A stretch of DNA of 64,000 nucleotides from Adiantum capillus-veneris. Its lineage: Eukaryota; Streptophyta; Polypodiopsida; Polypodiales; Pteridaceae. Shown here in pieces: positions 1-12,278 of the stretch. The stretch spans positions 120,478,891 to 120,542,890 of the forward strand of contig CM043947.1 of the NCBI GenBank assembly GCA_014529385.2, written 5' to 3'. A model generated the notes under the pieces. It saw nothing but the letters and a program-made list of their open reading frames with translations, ran no database searches and was not told the DNA's origin. The position numbers and the translations under genes were made by a program. Numbering within the stretch: the stretch's first letter is position 1; each line of letters starts with the position of its first letter.

Positions 1-404
1 TTTCTCCCCCTACTCATTCATCTATATATATGTACACAAGTATATATGCACACAAGCACGTAGATACATATACATACTAGTAGACCTAAGGAGGGGCTAG
101 TAGTGCCAAAGGTCAAGTGGCACCTCTTTAGATATCATCACAGTTTCAATTGCGGTAACACCAAAGGTACGTTGTGGTAATCCATGCATGAGTGGATCAA
201 TGACTGCAACACCACGATTAAAAAAGGACTAAACCAAAGAGGAAGCGTCTAACCTTCGGGTGCTATGCTCCCATACTTAGTGCGTACATACATGCATAAA
301 CAAACATATATGTACATCCCTCCCTATAATTTAAGTTTATATAACATACTCTCTACAATTAAGTATAGTTTAAATATATACAATTATGTAAATGTAGCCA
401 TTGT

Positions 405-830
405 TTTGATTAGAGATAAATAGTTGTGGTTGTAAATGTAACCATCATTTTGTGTTGTGCGCAGTGCGAGAGTTCTTTTTCTTTTTTAGAGTGCTTTGAA
501 GAGAATTTTTTATTGTGCTTCTTGCACAACATCTCTTCATAGCAGCTCCTTGTTTGAGGGATTACTATGCACATACATGCCTCCATTTTGAGGTATTGTG
601 CCATTGAAAGCTTTCCAACTTAATGCCACATCCGTAGAGAGAGAGAGAGAGAGAGAGAGAAGGTAGATAGAAGAGCTTAGAAAGTCATTTATGAACTCCA
701 TCTTGGGGACGTAAAAAATATATTTTTCAAAGCACTCTATAGAACCCTCTACACTCTCGCATGGCCCATCCCATAAAAAGGTGGCCATCACTTACAATCA
801 TTGCTATCTACTTACTTGCAAGCTCACATG
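405..830. repeat. MITE-like imperfect inverted-repeat element
   Basis: The two ends read as imperfect inverted copies of each other. The left arm (about 405-505) contains GTAAATG...CCATC...GCGAGAG...TAGAGTGCTTTGAA; the reverse complement of the right arm (about 725-830) has the same landmarks in the same order. There is no coding content and the middle holds a short (GA)n run. This fits a MITE or foldback element, but I could not define exact ends or a target duplication. Confidence 0.4.
640..662. repeat. (GA)n microsatellite
   Basis: A pure GA run inside the inverted-repeat element. Confidence 0.9.
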
Positions 831-894
831 CGCAAACAGCGGGTCCGCGAGCCATTTGCACATGTGAGCTTGTGAGAAACTACAGGTTTGGGCC

Positions 895-1380
<486 letters not shown>

Positions 1381-1965
1381 TGATGGTGTCAACCCCTTTT
1401 GGCACTAAGTCTACTTCATGGAGCACCTTGCCCGTGGTGATTGTCAACTACAATATTCCACCTTTGGAGACAACCAAGAAGAGCAACATACTTCTTTCCT
1501 TACTTGTGCTAGGGAAGTACAAAGTGACAAATATTGATGTCTACCCTGAGCCCCTGATCGAGGAGTTGGAGGAGTTATGGAGAGGTATCCATGTTGTAGA
1601 TGTCTCACTTGCAAAGGAGGTGGGAGACAAGCCATTGTGAGGGGAATCCTTATGTGGATTATGCACGACTACCCTGGGCTTGGAGAGATTTCTAGTATCT
1701 CCCTTTCCCTTCTCTCTCTATTTGTCTCCCTTTAGTTTGAAGCTTCTCTTTACTAACGATATGATATGTATGCGGGGTTGTCAACATCGGGCCACAATGC
1801 ATGTCCTACTACTTGCGGGACATCATTGGTGATAGAGAGGCCGAATGCCTTGCGCAAGGTAATTTATCCAAACAACCATTGTTTCTTACCCCAAGGTCAT
1901 AGCAAGCACAAGGCTTGAGCAAATATGAAGACGTTGTCAGGAATTTTTTGGATAAGCATGAAGTC
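1381..1965 (+). pseudogene. CACTA (En/Spm) transposase fragment, Transposase_21 type
   Basis: The translation begins SDGVNPF and continues with [27 protein letters not shown] and, after a frameshift near 1637, ILMWIMHDYPGLGE. This order (DGVNPF, NxPP, a run of hydrophobic residues, D-Y-PLIEEL-LW, then W-I-DYP) is the core of CACTA TNPD-type transposases. A further out-of-frame stretch near 1780-1900 resembles the cysteine-rich part that follows in the family. The fragment is short, frameshifted and lacks both ends of the protein and CACTA termini, so it is a relic. The upstream boundary is lost in the microsatellite. Confidence 0.6.
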
Positions 1966-3454
1966 ACTAAGTCATGCCAAAAATATTGCCCACTAGCCTC
2001 ATGTATATATGTGTACATAGCCCTACAAGTTTTGGAAGTGGCTTTGTAAAAATCCATGTACAAAGGTGTGATTTTCCAAGCTTGAATGATGATGTTTTGG
2101 GTTGTTTGAGACTCCAAAACATGGTTTTTAATGATAATTTTTGTCCATGCTTTATAGCTTGTGAATCGGACTTGTACATCATGAGTTATAAGCATTCAAA
2201 ACGGGTGGTCTCAGACGGTGATTGTGCGACAAGGGCAACTAAGCCAACTTGGGGGTCTAATATTAGAAATGCTGAAGTTTTACATTCTGGAGATAGCCGA
2301 GGTGATGGGCTTTGAGCCGTGTGTTGCGACGCGTCATTCGGTGACTCGAGCAATAAGGTATGCTTCGGGGAAAATTTTCCGAGAAGTCCTCTCATGCTGT
2401 GGGAGAAGCTGGGAATTGTTGGGGGAAGTTGGGAAGCTTGGGAAGAGTTTCCATGTGGCATGGGAGTAATCCCACATGAGAAGAGGAAAAGGGAAAGTGA
2501 GGGGTATATAGGGCACTTTGGGTGCCCACTATGGTGTATCAAAGGTGAGAGGAGCTCTCTCAAGGCTTGTCTATGGGGGCTTGTGGGCTCATGGGGAAGG
2601 AGATGGTTGAATTTTTGCATTCCCACTGCCTGGATAGGTGCCTGGCCACCTTTTTGGTCCTAGACACTTGCCCCCACCCCATTCTTTGGTCAAATGGTCA
2701 CCTACAATTCATTTTTCACCCAAAAAAGGCCAAAATTGGACCAACTAAAAGGTGCCAAAGGAGAGAACCATGTCGGCTAAGAGGAGAGAGAAAATCCCAT
2801 GGGATAAGAGCCAGAAAATCCCCCTTTTTAATAGCTACAACTCTCTGTATACTTGCAAAAACTTCCAGAGAGCTCATTTTTTAGCAAGAAAAAGGACACC
2901 TCCATGTTCGAGTGGCCATAACTAATTCATTTATTCTTTGTTTTTTGTCTATGGATATTCTACGGACATCTCCACAAGATGAACTTCATCGTGATGTCCT
3001 TTTTTTCTCTTGATTTTGAGTGTGTTCCATGCTTGGAGGGTTTTTCATAAATCTCTACAGGTGTTTATGATAGGTGTTTACGACAGGTGTTTTTGGTCGT
3101 GCAATAGTTCTTTGTTCCGACGGTGTAGCTCATGCAAGGCTATAGGGGCATTCATTTTCCTTCTCGTTTGCTCGCTAACATCATTTTGGTGCCCCCACGG
3201 AGGACCAAGCTCTCTTAAGCTCCCATTCCTATGAAATATGTTTATTCTGCAGGCAGTGAATGTAAAAGGGGTGTGGGTCCTTATGGACAACCGCCTATGT
3301 ATGTGCAAATTGTGGAAAACACTTGAGGCGATCGTATAATTTGATTGTAGCCTTTGGAGGGTCATGAGGTTTTGTGAATCCAAGCACTGGGGTCCGGATT
3401 ATCGAGTGTGAGGTGGATTAGGTACTAGAGTGATCCATCGACATCCTTGAGTTT
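1966..3454. other. Non-coding stretch upstream of a gypsy relic, possibly a degraded LTR
   Basis: No convincing coding region. A TATA-like box (GGGTATATAGGG) near 2505 followed by a CT/GA-rich transcript-like region would suit a promoter or the U3-R part of an LTR belonging to the gypsy relic that starts at about 3455. I could not find a matching second LTR or a primer-binding site, so this remains a suggestion. Confidence 0.25.
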
Positions 3455-3490
3455 TTGGCATCACATGTAAGTTTTTTTTGGCAATCAAAC

Positions 3491-4168
3491 ATGGCAGACA
3501 AATTCCCACAGTTTCATGGATTACCTAATGAGAATGCACAGACTTTTATTGAAAAGCTAGATGCCAATTGCTTACTGCAAAATATACTAGACCAAGCTAT
3601 ATTGTTGCGACTACTGCAATATAGTTTACAAGATGAGGCAAAAGTTTGGTTATAAAATTAAGTTGATGTAGGTACAAAAACCACGGTTACTTTTGGACTA
3701 CAATCGTGTGAAGCAAGCTTTCCTAGAACAATACCGATCCATTCAAGTACCTGATGAAGTTTGGCATGAAATTATGGGGTACACTCAGAGGGCTAATCAA
3801 AGTGTTGATGATTTTGTCATGTAGTTCACCCCTTTATGGGATAAATGGGCTCAAGCTTTGGGAAATTAGATCCCTCCATCCATGTTAAAGAAGGACCGTT
3901 TTGTGGCAAACCTAAAAGAAAGCTTGAAGCTCAAAGTCGAGCTAAAAACACCCGTCACCTTTGAGGAGGCAGTCGCTATTGCCAGAGAGAAAGAACAAAA
4001 GGCTCAAAGACTTAATGAATATGGAAAAGCAGCCCCTACACAAAATAATGGTGGCCAAAAGGAGGAGAATCTAGCAATGGCTGGAGGCCAACCTGTTCAA
4101 AGGGCTGCTTATACCAAACAGTTACAAAAAAATATGCAAGACATGATGACCATGATGCAAGAATTGTG
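3491..4168 (+). pseudogene. Gypsy Gag remnant
   Basis: The start reads MADKFPQFHGLPNENAQTF, followed by a helical capsid-like stretch ending DEAKVWL. A second frame from about 3882 carries the C-terminal capsid and a lysine-rich linker (FEEAVAIAREKEQKAQRL). This matches plant gypsy Gag in layout. At least one frameshift and an in-frame stop separate the pieces. A possible zinc knuckle near 4310 is too damaged to call. Confidence 0.6.
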
Positions 4169-4869
4169 ACTTAGTTTTCTTGGAGGAGGTGGTCATGGTC
4201 ATGGAGATGGTAGTTGAATCGCTCAGTCATGTGAATCTCAGACTAATGCAAATACTAGTCGTGGACAAGGTGATTTTAAGCCGCAGAGGAGGTTCATCCC
4301 CACTTGGTATAATTGCGGTGAACTTGGTCATAGTAGCACTTATTGTTCAAATCGAACAAGGATGGGAGGTGATATATTTTCACTTCCTCAATAGATTCCT
4401 AATAAGGCTAATGCTTATGTGTTGGATATACGGGGAGATCAAGGTACTGAACAAGAAAATCAAGTTGCAACCTCTAGTGGTCATGTGGGTATTGTGCGGG
4501 TAGAAAAGAAAGACACGGATGTGTTGCCAATAGGCAAAAGAGAGAGGGAAGGCTATGCCGCACCAAGGCCTAGCAGAAAGAAAGGGAAGGAGGAGAGTGA
4601 AGATGCAAAATCCAAGAGGAAAAGAAAACCTCGTAGACAATTTGAAGTGGCAGATTTGCCTTTGGGAGAAGGCCAAACAGCTTACAGTTTAAAGGAAGAC
4701 CCGATTGGGAGGAAAGTAGATTGTACTTTTGGACAATTGATGAATATGTTTCCCAGACTTACAAGGAAATGGAAGTCATTAGTGAATCCAGAGAAAGAGC
4801 CGACAAGTCAGAGTGTTGTCTGTGGGAGAGTTACTCGACATCTGTCCTGCACATGGTGAGCACTTGGCA

Positions 4870-5170
4870 AAAAGGTGTGAGCATGGGAGAAGCCTACATT
4901 GATGGAAGTTCCCAAGTTTGTGTGATCACATAGTCATGTGTCAAGAGACTAGGTCTCATTACATGCGAAAGCTCAGGGTTTTGAATTCAACTAGCAAACC
5001 ATGCCAAAGTGAAATGTTCAGGAATGATCAAGAATTTGGAAGTTGAAGTCTTTAACGTGAAGGTTATGGTAAACTTTCATGTTATGCCAGCTAGCTTGGG
5101 AGCTTTTCCTCTCATTTTGGGACGACCTTGGTTGATGAGAGCTATTGGTGCTCTGCAAGATTTGAGGCAA
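4870..5170 (+). pseudogene. Gypsy aspartic protease remnant
   Basis: A degraded active-site segment AYIDGSSQVCVIT is followed about 60 codons later by the hydrophobic FPLILGRPWLMRAIGA, which is the usual C-terminal flap and Gly-Arg-Pro-Trp ending of retrotransposon pepsin-like proteases. The catalytic motif reads D-G-S rather than D-T/S-G, and frame breaks lie between the two motifs. Confidence 0.55.
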
Positions 5171-5499
5171 GGGCACAATCGGTGTGTATGGGAAGAAGGG
5201 AGAAAAGAGAGTGTTTGATATGACTTTAAAACAACATATGGCACTTGAAGATGTGAGTGAGAATGATGAATCTGAAACTACCACCGATGATTGTTTTGAA
5301 GACTCAAAAAGTAGCACTCCTTCGAGTTCTAGTGATGAGGGTGAAGTATCATTTTTGTTGTTGGACAAGGAACATAGAGAAATTAGTGAAATACTACAAT
5401 TATCAGGGAGTATAAATGCTTCAAGCCGTTTAGGAGAAACTTGAAGAGTTGCTGCAACCTAAACAAGAATTACCAGTGAAGAGAGAGTTGATTCAAAAT

Positions 5500-6060
5500 A
5501 TGCTTGAGTACTGATTTCACGCAAGAAGAAAGAAGGGAGTACTTAGCAATGTTGGACAGGTTTCCAAATCTTTTTATCACTTCATACCAAGAAATAAGGG
5601 GTTTTGTTGGGGATCTTGTGAAGATCGAGCTAGTTGAAGGAAGGATGGGTAAGAAACATATGAAGGCTTTAAACAAAGAAGTGGATAAACTATTGGATGC
5701 AGGGTTCATTGCGCCATTTGATAATGTTGAATGTTTAGCCCGGTAGTGGTCACTCCGAAGAAAGATGGGCATTGGAGAGTTTGTGTCGATTACAAGCCAT
5801 TGAATGCAGTGACCAAGAAAGATCCTTACCCTTTGCCTTTCATTGATCAACTTCTAGATGGAGTGGCTGGTTTTGAAAAATACAGTGTTTGTGATGGTTA
5901 TTCAGGATATTTTTAGCCTTGCTCCTAAATATTGGAAAAAGACTACTTTTATCACGCCATGGGGTTGTTTCTGCTTTTGCTGCCTTCCTTTTGGGTTGAC
6001 AAATGGGCGTGGAGATTTTGATACCGCAACTCACAAGTCAAATCATTTACTTCACGATAG
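5500..6060 (+). pseudogene. Gypsy reverse transcriptase N-terminal remnant
   Basis: Recognisable blocks are VVTPKKDGHWRVCVDYKPLN, DPYPLPFIDQLLD, and the catalytic-domain start YSVCDGYSGYF, then in another frame FITPWGCFCFCCLPFGLTN. These are RT blocks of the gypsy type up to the FGLTNAP region. The FxDD catalytic loop and everything after it are missing. Confidence 0.75.
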
Positions 6061-6115
6061 TAGTAAAATAGCTAGCAAGATGAAAAAACGGACAGTGTTA
6101 AGTAGGTACCACTGA

Positions 6116-6480
6116 AAGCCCACAATCTTAGGCCATTAGTAGCAACGATATTGATCAGGCCAAGATGCCTACACTACAGCAAGGATGGTAAGGGATTATT
6201 TAAATACCTCTTTTTTGCACGTTCTACATGCAAATTTTACATAGTGGACTCCCCGGGCAATTAAGAAAACCATCCAATTGATAGTATGCTAAGCATGGTA
6301 GACCTAGATTTACTAGGCATTCATGACATGTTTATGAGATACGTAATAATCATTTTTAAGTTATAGTATGTATGTCATTCAATTTATGAAAGAATTTTGA
6401 TAGCATTTCCTTTGTATATGCTCAATACTTTCAAAACAATACAGTCCCTCTACCACCTCCTATGATACCCTCACATGAAT
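6116..6480. other. Non-coding stretch
   Basis: AT-rich sequence after the truncated gypsy element; I see no coding signal, LTR end or repeat. Confidence 0.5.
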
Positions 6481-6494
6481 CGACAGTGTCATGG

Positions 6495-6650
6495 CTTGCA
6501 CGTCAGCAGTCCATGTAACTCACCCACGTCACTCGTCCGGATATGTTGGCACCACGTAACTCGGTGAGTTACATGGACACTTTTCCAATGGTTTGAATGG
6601 CATTTAACCCAGTGAGTTACGTGCCTTGCCACGTAACTCGGCGAGTTAAC
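6495..6650. repeat. Cluster of GTAACTC/GAGTTAC palindromes
   Basis: The half-site GTAACTC or its complement GAGTTAC occurs at least six times in about 150 bp. Several pairs form short inverted repeats around a CGGT, CGGC or similar centre. The function is unknown; it could be a degraded minisatellite or a foldback end. Confidence 0.5.
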
Positions 6651-6872
6651 TAAATAAAAAGAGAAAAAAAACTTCTTTTTAAATGTTAAGGTCAAAACTC
6701 GATCTCAAAAGATTGAGTTCATCAATACATCTTGAAGGTCGCCATCGCTTCAATCTGCAGAGGGGCCCTCAACAAAGCGACACCAGATACGGGGTGATGC
6801 GTCGCATCTTTACATTCCCTTGTAGGAGGTTGACTTCCACACTTTCTTTGGTGACACACACGTACACAAAAT

Positions 6873-7000
<128 letters not shown>

Positions 7001-7096
7001 CGCGCACATGCGCACATACACACACGTGCACAAATTCAGAATGTGCCTCTCCCTCTCTCTCACACACAAGTGCGTGGACAAAAGGTCACAAAAGTT

Positions 7097-7098
<2 letters not shown>

Positions 7099-7160
<62 letters not shown>
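7099..7160. repeat. (CT)n microsatellite
   Basis: About 29 CT units. It is followed by short CA, C9, GT and TA runs to 7281. Confidence 0.95.
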
Positions 7161-7289
7161 CACACACACATTGTCATTATCTATGTCCCCCCCCCCCACA
7201 CAACCACAGACACGTACACACAGAAAAATTGTGTGTGTGTGTGTGTAGCAGTTCTAAATCTACATATATATATATATATACGCAAACGA

Positions 7290-9850
7290 ACACTAACTGT
7301 TCACAAACTAACAATTCTAGAAAAGTACAGTGGATTTGTACAATAATTTATTTGCAGTTGAAAATAAATTTTGTACAAGGTAATGAAGATAACAGAATAC
7401 AGCTCAAGAATCCTTAAACCCAAAGTCTGGGAAATTTTGCATCACAATAAGAGATCCACCATTTGTTAAGAACTGGACGTTTTAATCAAGGAAGGTAGCC
7501 CTCACCTGCACCCATAGCCACAAGAAAACAGTTCGTTGCACGTGACTATACGCAGGTGATGCTGGGCATCCCAGTTGTTATCCATGTCACCATTAAAAAA
7601 ACATAGTTCTTAACTTGTAATTTGTTATTTTAGATTCAAAGGTTTTTATAAAAAAACGAAGATCCTTGGATTTTCTGCCAATCTGATACAGACGGTACCC
7701 AACCCCATAGAGCAGCCATAAATTCTTATTATATTGTTTTTTTCAAAAAGAATATTTTTTACCAATCTTAAGGTTTAAAGGAGTTTAAGGAGAAAATTAA
7801 ATTTTTACCAGAACTTCATCCTTAACTAGATAAGAGTGACTTATATTCCATTGAAGTAGTCTCAAGCCAGACCAAAACTAACCACTCCCTTGCAACATTT
7901 GTAATAGAACCTATTATTTGGAACTAGTTTTATAATTAGGCTGAGATAGGCCAACTTAGACTCAGTCCGAGAAATTTTAAAAAAATCTCCGGCCGTGCTT
8001 AGATCGAGGGAACTGTATGCCATACTCATCTACCATATAATGCATTCATTCCTATCAAATATCTGAAACTAGGGCAATAACCCAGAAGTAATCAGTAAAT
8101 TCAGAGTATCCTTTTAGTTAAATCAGTAAATAAAATCGTTTATTCTAAAAACATCAGAGTAACCAGCCACGATCCGCTTAAGGTCACTATATGATTTACC
8201 CTATAGTATCGAGATCCTTTTAAACAAACCCACTAGCAAGATGGTAGGTAAGGACAAGTGCCTATATACTTTAAATGAGAATAAGAAGCCAGCAGAAGAT
8301 GGTAAGAAAATTAAATTGAGTAGCCAAGGTTCGCCTTGGCCATCAGAAACTTGTCAACACATTGAATTAGTGATAGGTTTATCAAAAACTACCACTGCTC
8401 TTCCTAGCATATGATGATGATGAAAAAAACCAGTAAATTAAAAACTTGCTTTTATTCAACCTCAGTCCGGTATGTGCTGTCAGCATATAGGGCACCATAC
8501 CAGAAGCCACTACTCAGTATATACAAAATAATCTTTTAGTTGATTCAGTACAATAGGCAACCGGTAAAGAAGATCAATCTTACTTGTAAAAAATGGTCAA
8601 GTCAATTTGAAAAAACATTATTTACTCCTACAATCAGGTATGCGAAGCCTCACATAACCTACTGTAATATCAGATTCCTGGCCACCATTTCCAAAACCTA
8701 TTTATAATGACCTCAGAATAATCTTAAGTAGTTTTAATAAAATAGGCCCCAGAACTAGTAACTGATTTAGTTCCGGGTGTCCTTTTACCAAAAATACCTC
8801 AGCAAAGTAACAAAACTTATCCAACATCTCATGTTTTTGTGAAGGAGAGGTTATTTTCAGATCTGCAGTACACCTTTCATAAGTACATTACCCAATTGAG
8901 TAACAATATTACCAAAGTCAACCGTATATACACACCATGTCTTTTAAATACCCCACCATCCTCTTTTCCATGCATCCATAAGATAAGAAATAAACCTGGC
9001 AATCTGCCTTTTTTTCAAAAAATTATAAAGGACAAATTTTACTCTAAAAAAACCAGTTATACAGCCCCCTTTTTTTCCGAAACTAGATTTATTTATTTGC
9101 ATCAAACATTACTCGGTAGTTACTCGTTTTTTATGCGCCAGTCTACCAATACTTTAAATAGCAATATACATCATTAGTCGAAGCAAAACCCCCATTCCAA
9201 TCTATCCAAAGTTACCATACATTACCACATACTTTTCTCCACATAAACCTTTTAACAACAGTCTCCGGAGCAAGTTAAAAAAATAAAGAAAACAATCTAT
9301 TTAACTGGTTTTTTCCGTTGAGAGCACAAAAAGATTTCCCCTTTTTTATATATTCAAGAATCAAAAAAACAAATTTCTGTTAACCTGTAGATTAGGAGGC
9401 GACAACGCCTCCACAATGGCTTTCTCCAATTTTTTTGGCATGTTGAGCCACAGCAACCAGTAGATAAAATACACACAATTTTGAACTAACACACACAGAG
9501 AGACGATAACAGAGCACGCAGCTATGTGAGTATGATTACTCACCTTAGAAGTCTTATTTATACAGTTGATGCTCCTCTGTAGCAGACGCGACCATTGAGT
9601 TGGACAGGTTAAGCCCACAACCGAGGATGTCAATATAGAGGCACATACACCGGGATCCCTCACAGCCTAAGATCCGGAGGATTACAGGTGAGATTCCACC
9701 ATATCTGCAACTTATGCTCAAGGGAAAAGGGCGGGGAAGACAGTCATAGCAGACCCATACCCCAAAACCTAAGCGGTGGCGTGCAGTAGAGGCAAGAAGG
9801 ACTCCATACCACGCTTACAAAAATTAAAGATTAGTACTGTGACCAGAAAA
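7290..9850. other. Long AT-rich non-coding stretch
   Basis: No recognisable protein, RNA gene or transposon end. The base composition is AT-rich with many short A and T runs. The few ORFs lack codon structure or motifs, including one at 8839-9177. One possible small exon on - near 9385-9441 is listed separately. Confidence 0.5.
9385..9441 (-). other. Exon-like segment, function unknown
   Basis: On the minus strand a short frame starts with Met, reads MPKKLEKAIVEALSPPNLQ and ends exactly at CAG|GTTAAC, a possible splice donor. The amphipathic helix with ALSPPNLQ faintly recalls the start of BolA-type small proteins, but no second exon was found, so I do not assign a function. It may be chance. 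Confidence 0.12.
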
Positions 9851-9851
9851 T

Positions 9852-10579
9852 ATGAAGCCAAGTCGGACAGTCCACCTCACCCTATGGTAACTTAAGATAG
9901 CATTAATTCCCATAGTCAAAGCCCGGCTCTTTTGATTAGAAGCGAGTAAACTGTATTCGACTTCGGATATTCAAACCCAGTAGGTATTTTTATCTGCTAT
10001 CCTAGCCCGACTTTAAGTTTTAGCATTCCACTATTGTAAAAAACCATTCTACACTGTGAGTGTATGATAAATTTTGGGTAAACTTTCCAAATCCCAATTA
10101 GTCTTAAGAGTCAATAAACTGGTTTTATTCTAAACGGTTGGTTATATATAAAAAACCAAGTCCCGAGTATCATTTCCAGAGTAAGTGGTCTTCAACTATT
10201 TTGTTTAAGTTAAATGTAAATCCCGGTCAGACAGTCTACATCACCATAAGGTAAAATTAAATAGCAATAATTCCCATATTCACAGCCAGGTCTATAGACT
10301 CGTAGCTAGTAAGTTGTACCACGTCTCGGGTATATATACACAGTAGGTATTTATACATGCTATCCTAGCCCTATACTAAGCTTCAGCACTCCCAGTAGTG
10401 TGAAAAAAAGAAGCATCATTTACAATGTGAGAGTAAACACAATTTCCGGCACACTTTCATATTTCGAATTTGGTTTAGGAGTTTTTTTTTTTTATGGTTT
10501 TATTAAAAATGGTTGGTCAAATATAAAACCCAAGTATAGAGTATCATTTCCAGAGTTTGGCATTCTTCAACTATTTTGC
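9852..10579. repeat. Tandem duplication of a ~365-bp unit (two diverged copies)
   Basis: Copy 1 runs about 9852-10203 and copy 2 about 10218-10579. Shared landmarks in the same order include CAGTAGGTATTT, GCTATCCTAGCCC, a ...TTAGCACTCC-like stretch, GAGTATCATTTCCAGAGT and TTCAACTATTTTG at both ends. The copies have diverged by many substitutions and small indels, so the duplication is old. No coding content was recognised. Confidence 0.75.
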
Positions 10580-11109
10580 ATCCTTGGTGTATTATGGCCT
10601 ACAGTCATGACCAGGTTTTTTTCATAGCAACTGCACATCTCTTTATGTCAAATGAATCTATACGTCGAGCAACATTACTCTGTTATGAACTTCATCTATT
10701 CCCGCAGTTAGGAACCTCTATTTCCCAAGCAAAGTGGTGGACATATCAGGATCGAGTGACACGAGTGACACTTTGGGGTCGTGAACATTTCAAGAATAAT
10801 ATCCGATTGGCGATGTTTCCTGAAGCAGTGGGTCTAGGGCCAAAGTATTATTATATCGATCATTCAATAAAGCCTGGTTTTTCAGATCGGCTACATCTGC
10901 TAGCCCAGTTTCTACCTCCTCATAAGATTTTCCTATACCGTAGTTATGGTCATCAGCTACGAGGATATTTTAATTGTACTCACCACACTCGGGAGTATGG
11001 GGTAGCCTTGGCGACTCGTATCGTGCCTTTGGCTGAGAGGCCAAATACTTGCTTCTACTGTGATAGTTGTTTGTGTGATCATGTAATGGGCGGAATAATA
11101 GAGATGTAG
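10576..11109 (+). CDS. Unrecognised ORF, 177 codons
   Basis: An open frame begins right at the end of the second tandem unit and stops just before a (TG)n tract. Unlike the surrounding AT-rich DNA it has a mixed composition and a globular-looking product. It is rich in aromatic and basic residues with a Cys-rich end (CFYCDSCLCDH) resembling a possible metal-binding cluster. I do not recognise the family, and the start codon is only the first Met. It could be an exon of a larger gene, a transposon fragment or a chance frame. Confidence 0.25.
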   Translation: MHPWCIMAYSHDQVFFIATAHLFMSNESIRRATLLCYELHLFPQLGTSISQAKWWTYQDRVTRVTLWGREHFKNNIRLAMFPEAVGLGPKYYYIDHSIKPGFSDRLHLLAQFLPPHKIFLYRSYGHQLRGYFNCTHHTREYGVALATRIVPLAERPNTCFYCDSCLCDHVMGGIIEM

Positions 11110-11160
11110 ATGCAAGGCTCCTTAAATAATCATCAGCTAAGATTTTTTGTCCCGTGAAAG

Positions 11161-12278
<1,118 letters not shown>

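Larger units (their letters stand above)
3455..6115 (+). mobile_element. Degenerate Ty3/gypsy retrotransposon
   Basis: Gag, protease and reverse transcriptase remains occur in the standard order on +, split over several frames. No LTR pair, primer site, RNase H or integrase was recognised, so the element is truncated after the middle of reverse transcriptase as well as frameshifted. Confidence 0.75.

Noticed and set aside
8839-9177. 112-codon ORF
   Set aside because: No motif, AT-rich codons, and neighbouring DNA of the same composition.
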